Origin: Brevibacterium aurantiacum
Lineage (GTDB): Bacteria > Actinomycetota > Actinomycetes > Actinomycetales > Brevibacteriaceae
Direction of reading: 5' to 3'
Length of the DNA: 64,000 nt
NCBI RefSeq assembly: GCF_900169065.1
Contig: NZ_FXZB01000004.1
Coordinates: 62,001 to 126,000, forward strand
Positions 50,988 through 58,929 of this stretch are shown in pieces. The notes beneath the pieces were generated by a model, which was not told the origin of the DNA, searched no databases, and saw only the letters and a list, made by a program, of their open reading frames with translations. Made by a program: the position numbers and the translations under genes. How positions within the stretch are numbered: the first letter of the stretch is position 1; each line of letters opens with the position of its first letter.

Positions 50988-52267
50988 AAACAGACGAATC
51001 ACCCCAGCAGCAAACACTCGCGAACGAGGTCGAAGCGGCCGCGACGCGAATTGCCGACTCCGTGATTAAGTCTCCCCTGCAGATTTCGGAGCGGCTCTCC
51101 GCCGCCACCGGTTCCACCGTCTACCTCAAGCGCGAGGATCTGCAGATGGTGCGCTCCTACAAGATCCGGGGCGCCTTCAACTTCATGCTCCAGCTTGATG
51201 AGACCGAGCGCGCCCGCGGCGTCGTGTGCGCCTCGGCGGGCAACCACGCCCAGGGCTTCGCCCGCGCGTGCAAGGAACTGGGCATCCAGGGCACCATCTT
51301 CGTTCCCAAGACCACGCCGAGGCAGAAAATCGAACGCGTACGCCACTTCGGCGGCGACCGGGTGACCATCGAAATCTCCGGCTCCACCTATGACGATGCA
51401 TCGGCACTGGCCCACCGGTACGCCGAACGCAATGACGCCCTCCTCGTCTCCGCCTTCGATGACTTGCGCACCATCGCCGGCCAGGGAACAGTGGCTGTGG
51501 AGATCGCCGACCAGCTCCAAGCCGCCCCCGATTACATCATCGTGCCCGTCGGCGGCGGCGGAGTGATCTCCGGCATCGCCGCCTACGCGGCCGAGCACCT
51601 TCCCGACACCACCGTCATCGGCGCCGAACCCGCAGGTGCTGCCTCGATGATCGCGGCCCTCAAGGCCGGACGACCGGTGTCCCTGGAGAACATCGACCCC
51701 TTCGCCGACGGCACCGCGGTCAAACGCGCCGGCGCCCTGACCTACGACATCGTCTCCGAACTCAACGTCGATGTCCGCCCCGTGCCTGAGGGCTCCGTCG
51801 CCACGGAGATGCTCGACATGTACCAGGTCGACGGCATCATCGCCGAGCCTTCCGGTGCCATCGCCTCGGCGGCCATCGGGGCACCCGGGACTGCCAAGCC
51901 GATCACCATCGAACCGGGATCGACTGTCGTGTGTCTGGTCTCCGGCGGCAACAACGACATCTCCCGCTACCCCGAGATCCTCGAACGCTCACTTGTCCAC
52001 GAGGGCCTCAAGCACTACTTCATCGTCGACTTCCCACAGGAGCCCGGCGCTCTGCGGCGCTTCCTCAACGAGATCCTCGGCCCCGAGGACGACATCGCGA
52101 TGTTCGAGTACGTCAAACGCTCCGACCGCGAGACCGGCCCTGCTTTCGTCGGCATCGAACTCGGCAATGCCGAGGACCTGCCGAACCTGCTCGAACGCAT
52201 GGACGCCTCACAGATCGAGATCGAACGCGTGCACCAGAACTCGCCGATGTTCCGTCTCTTCGCTTGA
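50981..52267 (+). CDS. ilvA: Threonine ammonia-lyase (threonine dehydratase)
   Basis: PLP enzyme converting L-threonine to 2-oxobutyrate and ammonia, the entry to isoleucine synthesis. The product from GTG 50981 is 428 residues, close to the 436 of Corynebacterium glutamicum IlvA. The PLP lysine is in MVRSYKIRGAFNFM, the phosphate loop is VPVGGGGVISGIAA, and ASAGNHAQGFA binds the cofactor ring. The C-terminus (about residues 345-428) is a single ACT-like regulatory domain beginning HYFIVDFPQEPGALRRFL, the short form seen in actinobacteria, so feedback inhibition by isoleucine is expected. The frame is open to 50807, but that segment is not protein-like. Divergent from the maltokinase-like gene. 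Confidence 0.93.
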   Translation: MLKTDESPQQQTLANEVEAAATRIADSVIKSPLQISERLSAATGSTVYLKREDLQMVRSYKIRGAFNFMLQLDETERARGVVCASAGNHAQGFARACKELGIQGTIFVPKTTPRQKIERVRHFGGDRVTIEISGSTYDDASALAHRYAERNDALLVSAFDDLRTIAGQGTVAVEIADQLQAAPDYIIVPVGGGGVISGIAAYAAEHLPDTTVIGAEPAGAASMIAALKAGRPVSLENIDPFADGTAVKRAGALTYDIVSELNVDVRPVPEGSVATEMLDMYQVDGIIAEPSGAIASAAIGAPGTAKPITIEPGSTVVCLVSGGNNDISRYPEILERSLVHEGLKHYFIVDFPQEPGALRRFLNEILGPEDDIAMFEYVKRSDRETGPAFVGIELGNAEDLPNLLERMDASQIEIERVHQNSPMFRLFA

Positions 52268-52283
52268 GGTTCTTCGACTGAGA

Positions 52284-52320
52284 GCCTCGGGACTCAGTGC
52301 CTGAGGGCCTCGGGACTCAG
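52284..52320. repeat. Tandem 14-bp repeat after ilvA, hairpin-forming
   Basis: GCCTCGGGACTCAG occurs at 52284-52297 and 52307-52320 (period 23 bp). Each copy can pair CTCAG with a CTGAG located just upstream, giving two successive hairpins 17 bp past the ilvA stop. This is probably a terminator without a U-tract. Confidence 0.5.
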
Positions 52321-52381
52321 CGCTGTCTCGCAGCACAGAGCGGCCCGGGCCGATCGTCGGGCAAACCACTAGAGTGGAATC

Positions 52382-53410
52382 ATGCGAGCAATCACGATTT
52401 CTGAACCAGGCGGCCCCGACGTTCTCCAGATCACCGAGGAGCCGACGCCGGACATCGCAGCCGACGAAGTCCTCGTCACCGTCCACGCTGCCGGCGTCAA
52501 CCGCGCCGATCTGCTGCAGCGTCAGGGATTCTACGATCCACCGGCCGGTGCCACTCTGATCCCGGGCCTCGAGGTCTCCGGAACGATCGCTGAGCTCGGT
52601 TCCGAGGTCACCGGTTGGAAGGTCGGCGACCGAGTCGCCGCCCTCCTCTCCGGCGGAGGCTACGCCGAGTCGGTTCCCGTCCCCGCAGGTCAGCTGCTTC
52701 CAGTCCCTGACAGTCTCGACCTCACCGAGGCTGCGGGCCTGCCCGAGGTTCTGTCGACCGTGCATTCCAACATCGTCGGCAACGCGAACATCCAGGCCGG
52801 GGAATGGCTGCTCGTCCACGGCGGCGGATCGGGAATCGGCACGGCCGCGATCCAGATCGCCAAGCACCTCGGCGTGAAGATCGTCGTCACCGTCGGATCC
52901 GAGCGCAAAGCCGAATTCTGCCGCAACCTCGGTGCCGATGCCGTCATCAACTACCGCGAAGAGGACTTCGTCGAACGCGTCCACGAGATCTGCGTGCGCC
53001 CCGACGGCTCCACCGGCGCCGACGTCATCCTCGACATCATCGGTGCGAAGTACCTGAAGTCCAACGTCAAGGCCCTGGGCACCGACGGACGCCTCGTCAT
53101 CATCGGCATGCAGGGCGGGGCGAAGGCCGAGCTGAGCATCGCCTCCCTCATGCAGCCGCGCAAATCGGTGGCGGGAACGACGCTGCGAGCACGTCCCAAG
53201 GAACAGAAGATCGAGATCGTCGCCGAGGTGGCCGCAGAGTTGTGGCCGGCCGTGATCTCCGGTGACATCCGTCCGATCATCCATGAGACGATGCCGCTGT
53301 CCGAGGCTCCCAAGGCCCACACCGCGCTGGAAGAGGGCACGAGCATCGGGAAGGTGCTGCTCATCGCCGACGAGTCAGCACAGAACGCGAAGTCGGCACA
53401 GAGCGTCTGA
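52382..53410 (+). CDS. NAD(P)H:quinone oxidoreductase, zinc-free MDR family
   Basis: A 342-residue cytoplasmic reductase of the quinone oxidoreductase (QOR/PIG3-like) branch of medium-chain dehydrogenases. The N-terminal GroES-like domain includes VHAAGVNRADLLQRQGFYDP and PGLEVSGTIAELG. No zinc-ligand cysteines are present. The Rossmann domain motif LVHGGGSGIGTAAIQIAKHL near residue 140 binds NADPH. PIG3/TP53I3-like proteins reduce ortho-quinones by one electron and respond to oxidative stress. It is followed by the bpa-type operon after 61 bp, on the same strand. Confidence 0.9.
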   Translation: MRAITISEPGGPDVLQITEEPTPDIAADEVLVTVHAAGVNRADLLQRQGFYDPPAGATLIPGLEVSGTIAELGSEVTGWKVGDRVAALLSGGGYAESVPVPAGQLLPVPDSLDLTEAAGLPEVLSTVHSNIVGNANIQAGEWLLVHGGGSGIGTAAIQIAKHLGVKIVVTVGSERKAEFCRNLGADAVINYREEDFVERVHEICVRPDGSTGADVILDIIGAKYLKSNVKALGTDGRLVIIGMQGGAKAELSIASLMQPRKSVAGTTLRARPKEQKIEIVAEVAAELWPAVISGDIRPIIHETMPLSEAPKAHTALEEGTSIGKVLLIADESAQNAKSAQSV

Positions 53411-53471
53411 GGTTCGTTGAGGCTGGGGCCCAGTTCGCCTGAGCCCCCGCGCAGGAAGAAGGTATCCGATC

Positions 53472-53996
53472 ATGATCAACAGTCCTGATCAGTCCGAGAG
53501 TGCATCCGAGCAGCAAGGCGACTCCGTGGCACAGTCTTCGTCCCAGGCCGATGTGTCCTCCCCTGCGAAGGTGATGCGGATCGGGACTATGGTCAAGCAG
53601 CTCCTCGAAGAGGTCCGCAGCACCGATCTGGATGAGAAGGGCCGCGAACGCCTGGCCAAGATCCACCGCCGGTCGATCGACGAGCTCGAAGATGGGCTCT
53701 CCAAGGACCTCATCGACGAACTCGAACGCCTTGACCTGCCCTTCGACACGAGTGACGGACCTCCGACCAACTCCGAACTGCGCATCGCCCAGGCCCAGCT
53801 CGTCGGCTGGCTGGAGGGACTCTTCCACGGCATCCAGACCGCGATCATGGCGCAGCAGGCCATGGCACAACAGGGAATCGCGGGCCATGGCCAACTGCCA
53901 CCGGGAGTGGTGCCCCCCGGCGCGGCTCCCGGCGCAGCCGAGAACGAGCAGAAGCACGACGATTCCGACGTTCCTCGCCCAGGCAACTACCTGTGA
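53472..53996 (+). CDS. bpa: Bacterial proteasome activator Bpa/PafE (DUF2587)
   Basis: A 174-residue protein of the Bpa family, an ATP-independent dodecameric ring that opens the 20S proteasome for unfolded substrates. The core matches the family strongly: KVMRIGTMVKQLLEEVRSTD (about residues 33-52), LPFDTSDGPPTNSELRIAQA, and AQLVGWLEGLFHGIQTAIMA with the following Gln-rich helix. The C-terminal four residues are GNYL. Characterised Bpa ends GQYL, whose Tyr and Leu dock in the proteasome alpha-ring, so Gln to Asn is a conservative change at a contact residue. Start ATG 53472 with AAGG about ten bases upstream; the stop overlaps the next gene's GTG. Residues 1-30 are a disordered Ser/Gln-rich lead. 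Proteasome genes are not in this window. Confidence 0.92.
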   Translation: MINSPDQSESASEQQGDSVAQSSSQADVSSPAKVMRIGTMVKQLLEEVRSTDLDEKGRERLAKIHRRSIDELEDGLSKDLIDELERLDLPFDTSDGPPTNSELRIAQAQLVGWLEGLFHGIQTAIMAQQAMAQQGIAGHGQLPPGVVPPGAAPGAAENEQKHDDSDVPRPGNYL

Positions 53997-54511
53997 AGAA
54001 CATCTTCTCCCGTCGGGAAAAGTCGGCCGGTTCCTCATCGCGCAAGGGCCCTGACCAACAGTTCGGCACCGGACTCTGGCGGCACAACCGCGACAGGTTC
54101 ATCCGCGCCGTCGACCGCTACTACACCACCTCCGTGGCCATCCACAAGCTGCCCAGCGACGGTCAGGGCACCTCCGCCGACGCGAACACGATCGTCGATG
54201 GGACGCAGCGCCTCAACGATCTGGTGCCCGTCGTCGACGAGGTCACCGCGTGGCTGCACGCCCACCATCCGGTCACCGGTCAGGTCGTTCCCAGCCACAC
54301 CCGCAACGCTGTCGGCGACACCCCCGAACTGCTGACCAAGGCCTCATCGAAGGTCGCCGAGGCGGTGCTGGCGGCCTCGATGGCCCGCACAGAGATCATC
54401 GCCGGCAGACCAATCGAACCGAGTGCCAAGGCGACCGAACGTTTCATCTCCGATGCCGCACAGCTGCTCGAACGTGCCCAGGCCGCCATCGACGAAGGCC
54501 ACGAAGCATGA
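53993..54511 (+). CDS. Unknown protein coupled to bpa
   Basis: A 172-residue soluble protein from GTG 53993, overlapping the bpa stop by four bases (GTGA). Its own stop overlaps the HAD gene start (ATGA). The first 25 residues are basic (KNIFSRREKSAGSSSRKGP). The rest is helical, with a basic RHNRDRFIRAVDRYYTTS segment and Ala-rich helices (KVAEAVLAASMARTE, AAQLLERAQAAID). I do not recognise the family. Tight coupling on both sides argues for a shared transcript and possibly a shared function with Bpa. Confidence 0.7.
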   Translation: MKNIFSRREKSAGSSSRKGPDQQFGTGLWRHNRDRFIRAVDRYYTTSVAIHKLPSDGQGTSADANTIVDGTQRLNDLVPVVDEVTAWLHAHHPVTGQVVPSHTRNAVGDTPELLTKASSKVAEAVLAASMARTEIIAGRPIEPSAKATERFISDAAQLLERAQAAIDEGHEA

Positions 54512-55344
54512 CGAAGGCAACGATGACACCGCCGGAGGGCTTCGACGTGGGCCTCGTGGCCAGCGATATCGACGGCACGCTCCTGCTCGATTGGAAACCC
54601 ATCTCCAACGCGACGATCGATGCGATCCATCGTTGCCAGGACATGGGCATCCCCTTCGTCCTCGTCACCGGCCGGCCGATCAGATGGCTGGAAGCGATCG
54701 CGGAACAGATCCCCGACCTCGGCCGCGTCATCTGCCTCAATGGGGCAGTTGTCTATGACATCGCCTCGGCGAGTGTGGTCTCGGCTCACACCATCGAGTT
54801 CACCGAGGTGGAGAAGATCATCGCCGCGATCACAGCCTCCCACCCGGAGGCGCACTTCGCGTTCGAAACACTGACCGGCGGCCTCGTCGACAAGAACTTC
54901 ATCTCACGCAATCCGCGCCAGGCCCATGTCATGGAGGACCTGTCGGAGCTGGCCACACGGGACGTCGTGAAGATCCTCGTCAGCATCGGCTCCGACGATT
55001 CGCAAGCCCTCCACGATCTGCTCGACCCACTTGTCGCCGCCAACTGCCATGCCTCGTTCTCCGACCCGGTCAACGGACTCGTCGAACTCGCGCCGGCTGG
55101 GGTGACGAAGGCCAAGACGCTCGAAGAACTGTGCAAGCACCTCGGCGTGGCACGCGAGCAGGTGATGTCGTTCGGGGACATGCCCAACGACATCGAGATG
55201 CTGACCTGGGCCGGCCACGGTGTGGCCATGGGCAATGCACTGCAGTCGGTCAAGGACTGCGCGGCCACCGTCACCGACTCAGTCGATGAGGACGGCGTCG
55301 CCCGCTACCTGAACGCAGTGCTCGACGCCCGCACCTCGCGCTGA
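54508..55344 (+). CDS. HAD-superfamily phosphatase, Cof type (1)
   Basis: A 278-residue HAD IIB phosphatase. Motif I is LVASDIDGTLLLD near residue 17, with the nucleophile Asp, and motif II is VLVTGR. Motif III comes from the conserved Lys in GVTKAKTLEEL, and motif IV is FGDMPNDIEML. The C2-type cap lies between motifs II and III. Such enzymes dephosphorylate small phosphometabolites (sugar phosphates, FMN, pyridoxal phosphate). Start ATG 54508 overlaps the upstream stop. The third gene of the bpa operon. Convergent with a second Cof-type HAD gene (55348-56196), with only three bases between the stops. Confidence 0.9.
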   Translation: MTKATMTPPEGFDVGLVASDIDGTLLLDWKPISNATIDAIHRCQDMGIPFVLVTGRPIRWLEAIAEQIPDLGRVICLNGAVVYDIASASVVSAHTIEFTEVEKIIAAITASHPEAHFAFETLTGGLVDKNFISRNPRQAHVMEDLSELATRDVVKILVSIGSDDSQALHDLLDPLVAANCHASFSDPVNGLVELAPAGVTKAKTLEELCKHLGVAREQVMSFGDMPNDIEMLTWAGHGVAMGNALQSVKDCAATVTDSVDEDGVARYLNAVLDARTSR

Positions 55345-55347
55345 GCG

Positions 55348-56196
55348 TCAGCCGTGGGTGGCGCGGGAACCGGTGAATGAGAGCACCTTGGCGTCGAGGT
55401 CGAAGTAGTCAACGAGGGCAACGGCCAGGCCGTCGTCGTCGACAGACTTCGTCACGACTGAGGCATGTTGCTTGAGCACGTCCTTCGACTGGCCCATGAC
55501 GATCCCGTGGTGGACCCATTCGATCATTTCGATGTCATTGAGTCCGTCACCGGCGCCGATGGTCAGCTCATGGTCGATTCCAAGTTCAGATTCGACGAGT
55601 TCGAGGCCGCTGGCCTTCGAGACACCGTCGGGGGCGATGTCGAGCCAGTTGCTCCAGCCCACCGAATAGCTGACTTCGTGGAGTCCGAGACGGTCAACCG
55701 CCTCGGCGAACTCCTCTGCAGTGCCGTTCACCTCACGCATCACGATGCGAGTGGCCCGCTTCTCCAGGAGCTGGTCGAAGTCGACGATGTCGAGCGTGTC
55801 CGATTCCGCGAGCTCACCCATGGGGAACGGTCCCGAGGCCCAACGGTGCAGGTCTGGGTCCTCGACGAGGAACAGTGCGCTGGGCAGTGCCTCGTGCATC
55901 TTCTCCAGTGCGTCCCTGGGATCGAAGGAGACCACGTGGTGCATCTCCCACCCCAGCGGAGCGGCCGGGTCGAGTTTGACGACGACGGATCCGTTCGAGC
56001 AGACGACGAATCCTTCCTTGAGGCCGAGTGCGTGCACGACCTCAAGTGCTCCGGGCAGCGCCCGTCCAGTGGAGATGACGAGATGGTGACCGGCGTCGAC
56101 AAGCTGGGTCAGCACCTGGCGGACGGGTTCGGACAGGGAGCCGTCGTAGTTGACGACGGTGCCGTCGATGTCGAGCGCGATGAGGTGTTCGGGCAA
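55348..56196 (-). CDS. HAD-superfamily phosphatase, Cof type (2)
   Basis: A 282-residue HAD IIB phosphatase. Motif I LIALDIDGTVVNYDG (nucleophile near residue 9), motif II LVISTGRALPG, the Lys in GVSKASGLELVE and motif IV GAGDGLNDIEMIEWV are all intact. It is clearly homologous to the convergent HAD protein but strongly diverged, so they are ancient paralogues or independent family members with different substrates. It is 28 bp downstream of serS on the same strand, so it may be co-transcribed with it. Confidence 0.9.
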   Translation of the reverse strand: MPEHLIALDIDGTVVNYDGSLSEPVRQVLTQLVDAGHHLVISTGRALPGALEVVHALGLKEGFVVCSNGSVVVKLDPAAPLGWEMHHVVSFDPRDALEKMHEALPSALFLVEDPDLHRWASGPFPMGELAESDTLDIVDFDQLLEKRATRIVMREVNGTAEEFAEAVDRLGLHEVSYSVGWSNWLDIAPDGVSKASGLELVESELGIDHELTIGAGDGLNDIEMIEWVHHGIVMGQSKDVLKQHASVVTKSVDDDGLAVALVDYFDLDAKVLSFTGSRATHG

Positions 56197-56224
56197 TTTC
56201 TCTCCAAGCGTGAGGATCGTGGCT

Positions 56225-57505
56225 TCAGTAACGCGGGCCCTCTGGTCCCTGTGCGGTCATGCCGCCGAGGTAGGGGCGCAGTGCCGCGGGAACCGTGACC
56301 GAGCCGTCGGCCTGCTGGTGGTTTTCCAGGATCGGGACGAGCCAGCGGGTGTTGGCCATGGTTCCGTTGAGTGTGGCGACGGGGCGGGTGGCTCCGTCAT
56401 AGCGTTCGCGGACCTGCAGGCGACGTGCCTGGAAGGTCGTGCAGTTCGAGGTCGAAGTCAGTTCCCTGTAGGTGCCCTGAGTCGGTACCCAAGCTTCGCA
56501 GTCGAACTTGCGTGCCGCGGAGTCGCCGAGGTCACCGGCTGCCGTGTCGATGACGCGGTAGGGCAGTTCGCACAGGCCCAGCATCTTCTCCTGCAGAGAG
56601 AGCATGCGCTCGTGTTCAGCCTCGGCGTTCTCGATCTCGACGTAGGCGAACATCTCGACCTTCTGGAACTGGTGGACGCGAATGATTCCGCGGGTGTCTT
56701 TGCCGTAGGAACCGGCTTCGCGGCGGTAGCAGGAGGAGATTCCGGCGTAGCGCAGCGGACCGTCGCTCAGGTCGATGATCTCGTCCATGTGGAGTCCGGC
56801 CAGGGGCACTTCGGAGGTGCCGACGAGGAACAGGTCATCGGCTTCGAGTCGGTAGACCTCGTCGGCGTGCTCGCCGAGGAAGCCGGTGCCGCGCATAACC
56901 TCGGGCTTGACCAGCGTGGGTGTGATGGTCGGGATGAAACCGGCCTCTTCGGCCACATCGCGGGCCAGGTTGAGCAGGGCCATCTCCAGCTTGGCGCCGA
57001 ATCCGGTGAGGTAGTGGAAGCGCGAACCTGCGACCTTGGTGCCGCGGGCGGTATCGATGGCCTTGAGCGTCTCACCGATCTCGAGGTGGTCGGCAGGCTC
57101 GAAGCCGTCGCTGCTGAAGTCGCGGGGCTCGCCCACGGTCTTCAGGGTCACGAAGTTCTCCTCGCCGCCGGAGGGGATTCCCTCGACGATGAGGTTCGGG
57201 AGCTTGGACGCGAGCTTGTCGAACGCGAAGGTGGCTTCCTCTGACTCGGCCTGCAGCGCCTTGACCTTGGCCGACTTCTCTTTGCCTGCGGCGATGAGGG
57301 CAGGCTTCTCGTCCTTGGGTGCCTTCGCAATCTGGGAGGAGAAGGACTTCTGATCTGCGCGTGCGTCCTCGAACGCGGTGATGGCAGAACGGCGTGCGGA
57401 GTCCGCAGCCAGGACTTCGTCGACGAGGTCGACGGACGAGCCGCGGGCCTCCTGCGATGCCTTGAACAGGTCCGGGTTTTCTCTGAGGAGCACTAGATCG
57501 ATCAC
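56225..57505 (-). CDS. serS: Seryl-tRNA synthetase
   Basis: Charges tRNA-Ser with serine; cytoplasmic class II synthetase of 426 residues. The N-terminal coiled-coil arm (about 30-100) grips the long variable arm of tRNA-Ser. The catalytic domain has motif 1 around the proline in [15 protein letters not shown], motif 2 as [20 protein letters not shown] and motif 3 as [19 protein letters not shown]. The serine-recognition [10 protein letters not shown] segment is present. Start ATG 57505 opens [15 protein letters not shown], the standard N-terminus. The two tRNA-Ser genes at 31.8 and 48.3 kb are its substrates. No T-box leader is visible upstream. Confidence 0.97.
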   Translation of the reverse strand: MIDLVLLRENPDLFKASQEARGSSVDLVDEVLAADSARRSAITAFEDARADQKSFSSQIAKAPKDEKPALIAAGKEKSAKVKALQAESEEATFAFDKLASKLPNLIVEGIPSGGEENFVTLKTVGEPRDFSSDGFEPADHLEIGETLKAIDTARGTKVAGSRFHYLTGFGAKLEMALLNLARDVAEEAGFIPTITPTLVKPEVMRGTGFLGEHADEVYRLEADDLFLVGTSEVPLAGLHMDEIIDLSDGPLRYAGISSCYRREAGSYGKDTRGIIRVHQFQKVEMFAYVEIENAEAEHERMLSLQEKMLGLCELPYRVIDTAAGDLGDSAARKFDCEAWVPTQGTYRELTSTSNCTTFQARRLQVRERYDGATRPVATLNGTMANTRWLVPILENHQQADGSVTVPAALRPYLGGMTAQGPEGPRY

Positions 57506-57624
57506 CCTCTCAGCTTAACGGTATGGGAGTCTTTTCGATATTCGGCGGGCTCGTAGGAGGGTCAGCGGCGCGCCAGAGGTGGGTGAGCAACTCCCACCCG
57601 AGTTGGGCACTGTAAATTTGGGGC

Positions 57625-58740
57625 ATGACCATTGCTTTAGACCCCATGATGACGTGGTTCGTCGTCGCCGGCATCATCGTTGTGCTGATCGTCGCGTTCT
57701 TCGTCGGCCACCGCATCGGGACGCGTCGTGCGCTGAGCCGAGTTCGACAGTATGCCCGCGGCACTGACTCTGAGTCGACTGAGATCGAGCTCTCCAGTCG
57801 CTACCGGGCCGCCCTCGTCGTCAACCCCACCAAGGCCGATGTCAGCAGACTATCCTCGACCGCCGAGGCGATCTGCCGTTTCGAAGGCTGGAACCCGCCG
57901 TTGGTCATCGAGACCACACCAGAGGATTCCGGTGAGGGAGCCACTTCCCGCGCACTCGATGAGGGGGTCGACGTCGTCATCGCCGCCGGCGGTGATGGCA
58001 CGGTCCGCGCAGTCGCCTCGGCGCTGGCCGGGTCAGAGACACCGATGGGGATCGTCCCACTGGGAACGGGGAATCTGCTGTCGCGAAACCTCGACATCGT
58101 CCTCGACAAGACCGAGTGGGCGCTGCGCATCGCACTGTGGGGCCGCAACCGGAAGATCGACGTCGGAACCGCGAAGACCGCCGAGGATGGGGACACTCAC
58201 GTGTTCACCGTGATGACGGGACTCGGGTTCGATGCGGCCGTCATGGCCGACACCAATTCCGACCTCAAGTCCCGCCTGGGCTGGTTGGCCTATGTCGAAG
58301 CCGGGTCCCGGAAGCTCGTCGGTCGACCCAGCCAGGTGAAGGTGACCTTCGACGACGACTATCGGGTCTCGGCCCGCGTGCGTTCGGTCCTCGGCGGCAA
58401 CTGCGGAAAGTTGCAGGGCGGCATTCAGCTGCTGCCCCAGGCTGTCATCGATGACGGGATGCTCGACGTCCTCATCGTCAGCCCGAAGAACCTGGGCCAG
58501 TGGGTCGGCGTCCTGGCCTCCGTGCTGGGCCGGAAGACCTCGAAGGGTCTGCACACGGACATTCGCAAGTGCCAGAAGGTCGTCATCGAATCCGGCGAGG
58601 AACTCGATGTGCAGCTGGACGGAGATCCGATCGGCCAGTCAGGATATCTGGCGATGGAGGTCATGCCCGCAGCGCTGACCGTTCGTGTGCCGACGGTCGA
58701 GCAGCGCAAGCAGATCCGAGCCGAGGCCTGGCCCATCTGA
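57625..58740 (+). CDS. Diacylglycerol/sphingosine kinase-family lipid kinase (YegS-like)
   Basis: A 371-residue membrane-anchored lipid kinase. One N-terminal helix (about residues 10-28, WFVVAGIIVVLIVAFFVG) precedes the DAGK catalytic domain. AALVVNPTKADV begins it, IAAGGDGTVRAVASAL is the nucleotide-binding glycine motif, and PLGTGNLLSRNL is the third signature. VQLDGDPIGQSG near residue 335 supplies the final acidic motif. Such enzymes phosphorylate diacylglycerol or related lipids in membrane turnover; actinobacterial members may act on phosphatidylinositol or mannoside precursors. It is divergent from serS with a 119-bp gap. The ATG at 57625 is preferred, though one eight codons on (57649) is possible. 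Confidence 0.88.
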   Translation: MTIALDPMMTWFVVAGIIVVLIVAFFVGHRIGTRRALSRVRQYARGTDSESTEIELSSRYRAALVVNPTKADVSRLSSTAEAICRFEGWNPPLVIETTPEDSGEGATSRALDEGVDVVIAAGGDGTVRAVASALAGSETPMGIVPLGTGNLLSRNLDIVLDKTEWALRIALWGRNRKIDVGTAKTAEDGDTHVFTVMTGLGFDAAVMADTNSDLKSRLGWLAYVEAGSRKLVGRPSQVKVTFDDDYRVSARVRSVLGGNCGKLQGGIQLLPQAVIDDGMLDVLIVSPKNLGQWVGVLASVLGRKTSKGLHTDIRKCQKVVIESGEELDVQLDGDPIGQSGYLAMEVMPAALTVRVPTVEQRKQIRAEAWPI

Positions 58741-58831
58741 GGGCAAAGGCCCGGTAGTTACCGAATAGTTACATCACGGGAGTGTTTCACTGCGCACCCT
58801 TTGTTCACCAAAGTGTTACTGCAAATACCAC

Positions 58832-58841
58832 TGAACAAAAC
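58832..58841 (+). promoter_or_regulatory. Shared upstream element of the first LPRTG gene
   Basis: TGAACAAAAC lies 98 bp before the start of the first surface-protein gene, within an AT-rich promoter region. It also forms the right arm of TTTGTTCA...TGAACAAA (58799-58839 region). The same ten bases recur 93 bp before the second surface-protein gene. A possible -10 is TAGTAT (58874-58879). Confidence 0.5.
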
Positions 58842-58929
58842 TTACGCAAATAGTTTAGAGAATCCTTCGAACCTAGTATGAGTTTCAGATGTGCACCCCC
58901 TCACACTCTCTAGATTGAAGGCACTGACA

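Noticed and set aside
57506-57624. T-box or other leader upstream of serS
   Set aside because: Only 119 bp separates serS from the divergent kinase gene, and no T-box core or specifier stem is visible.
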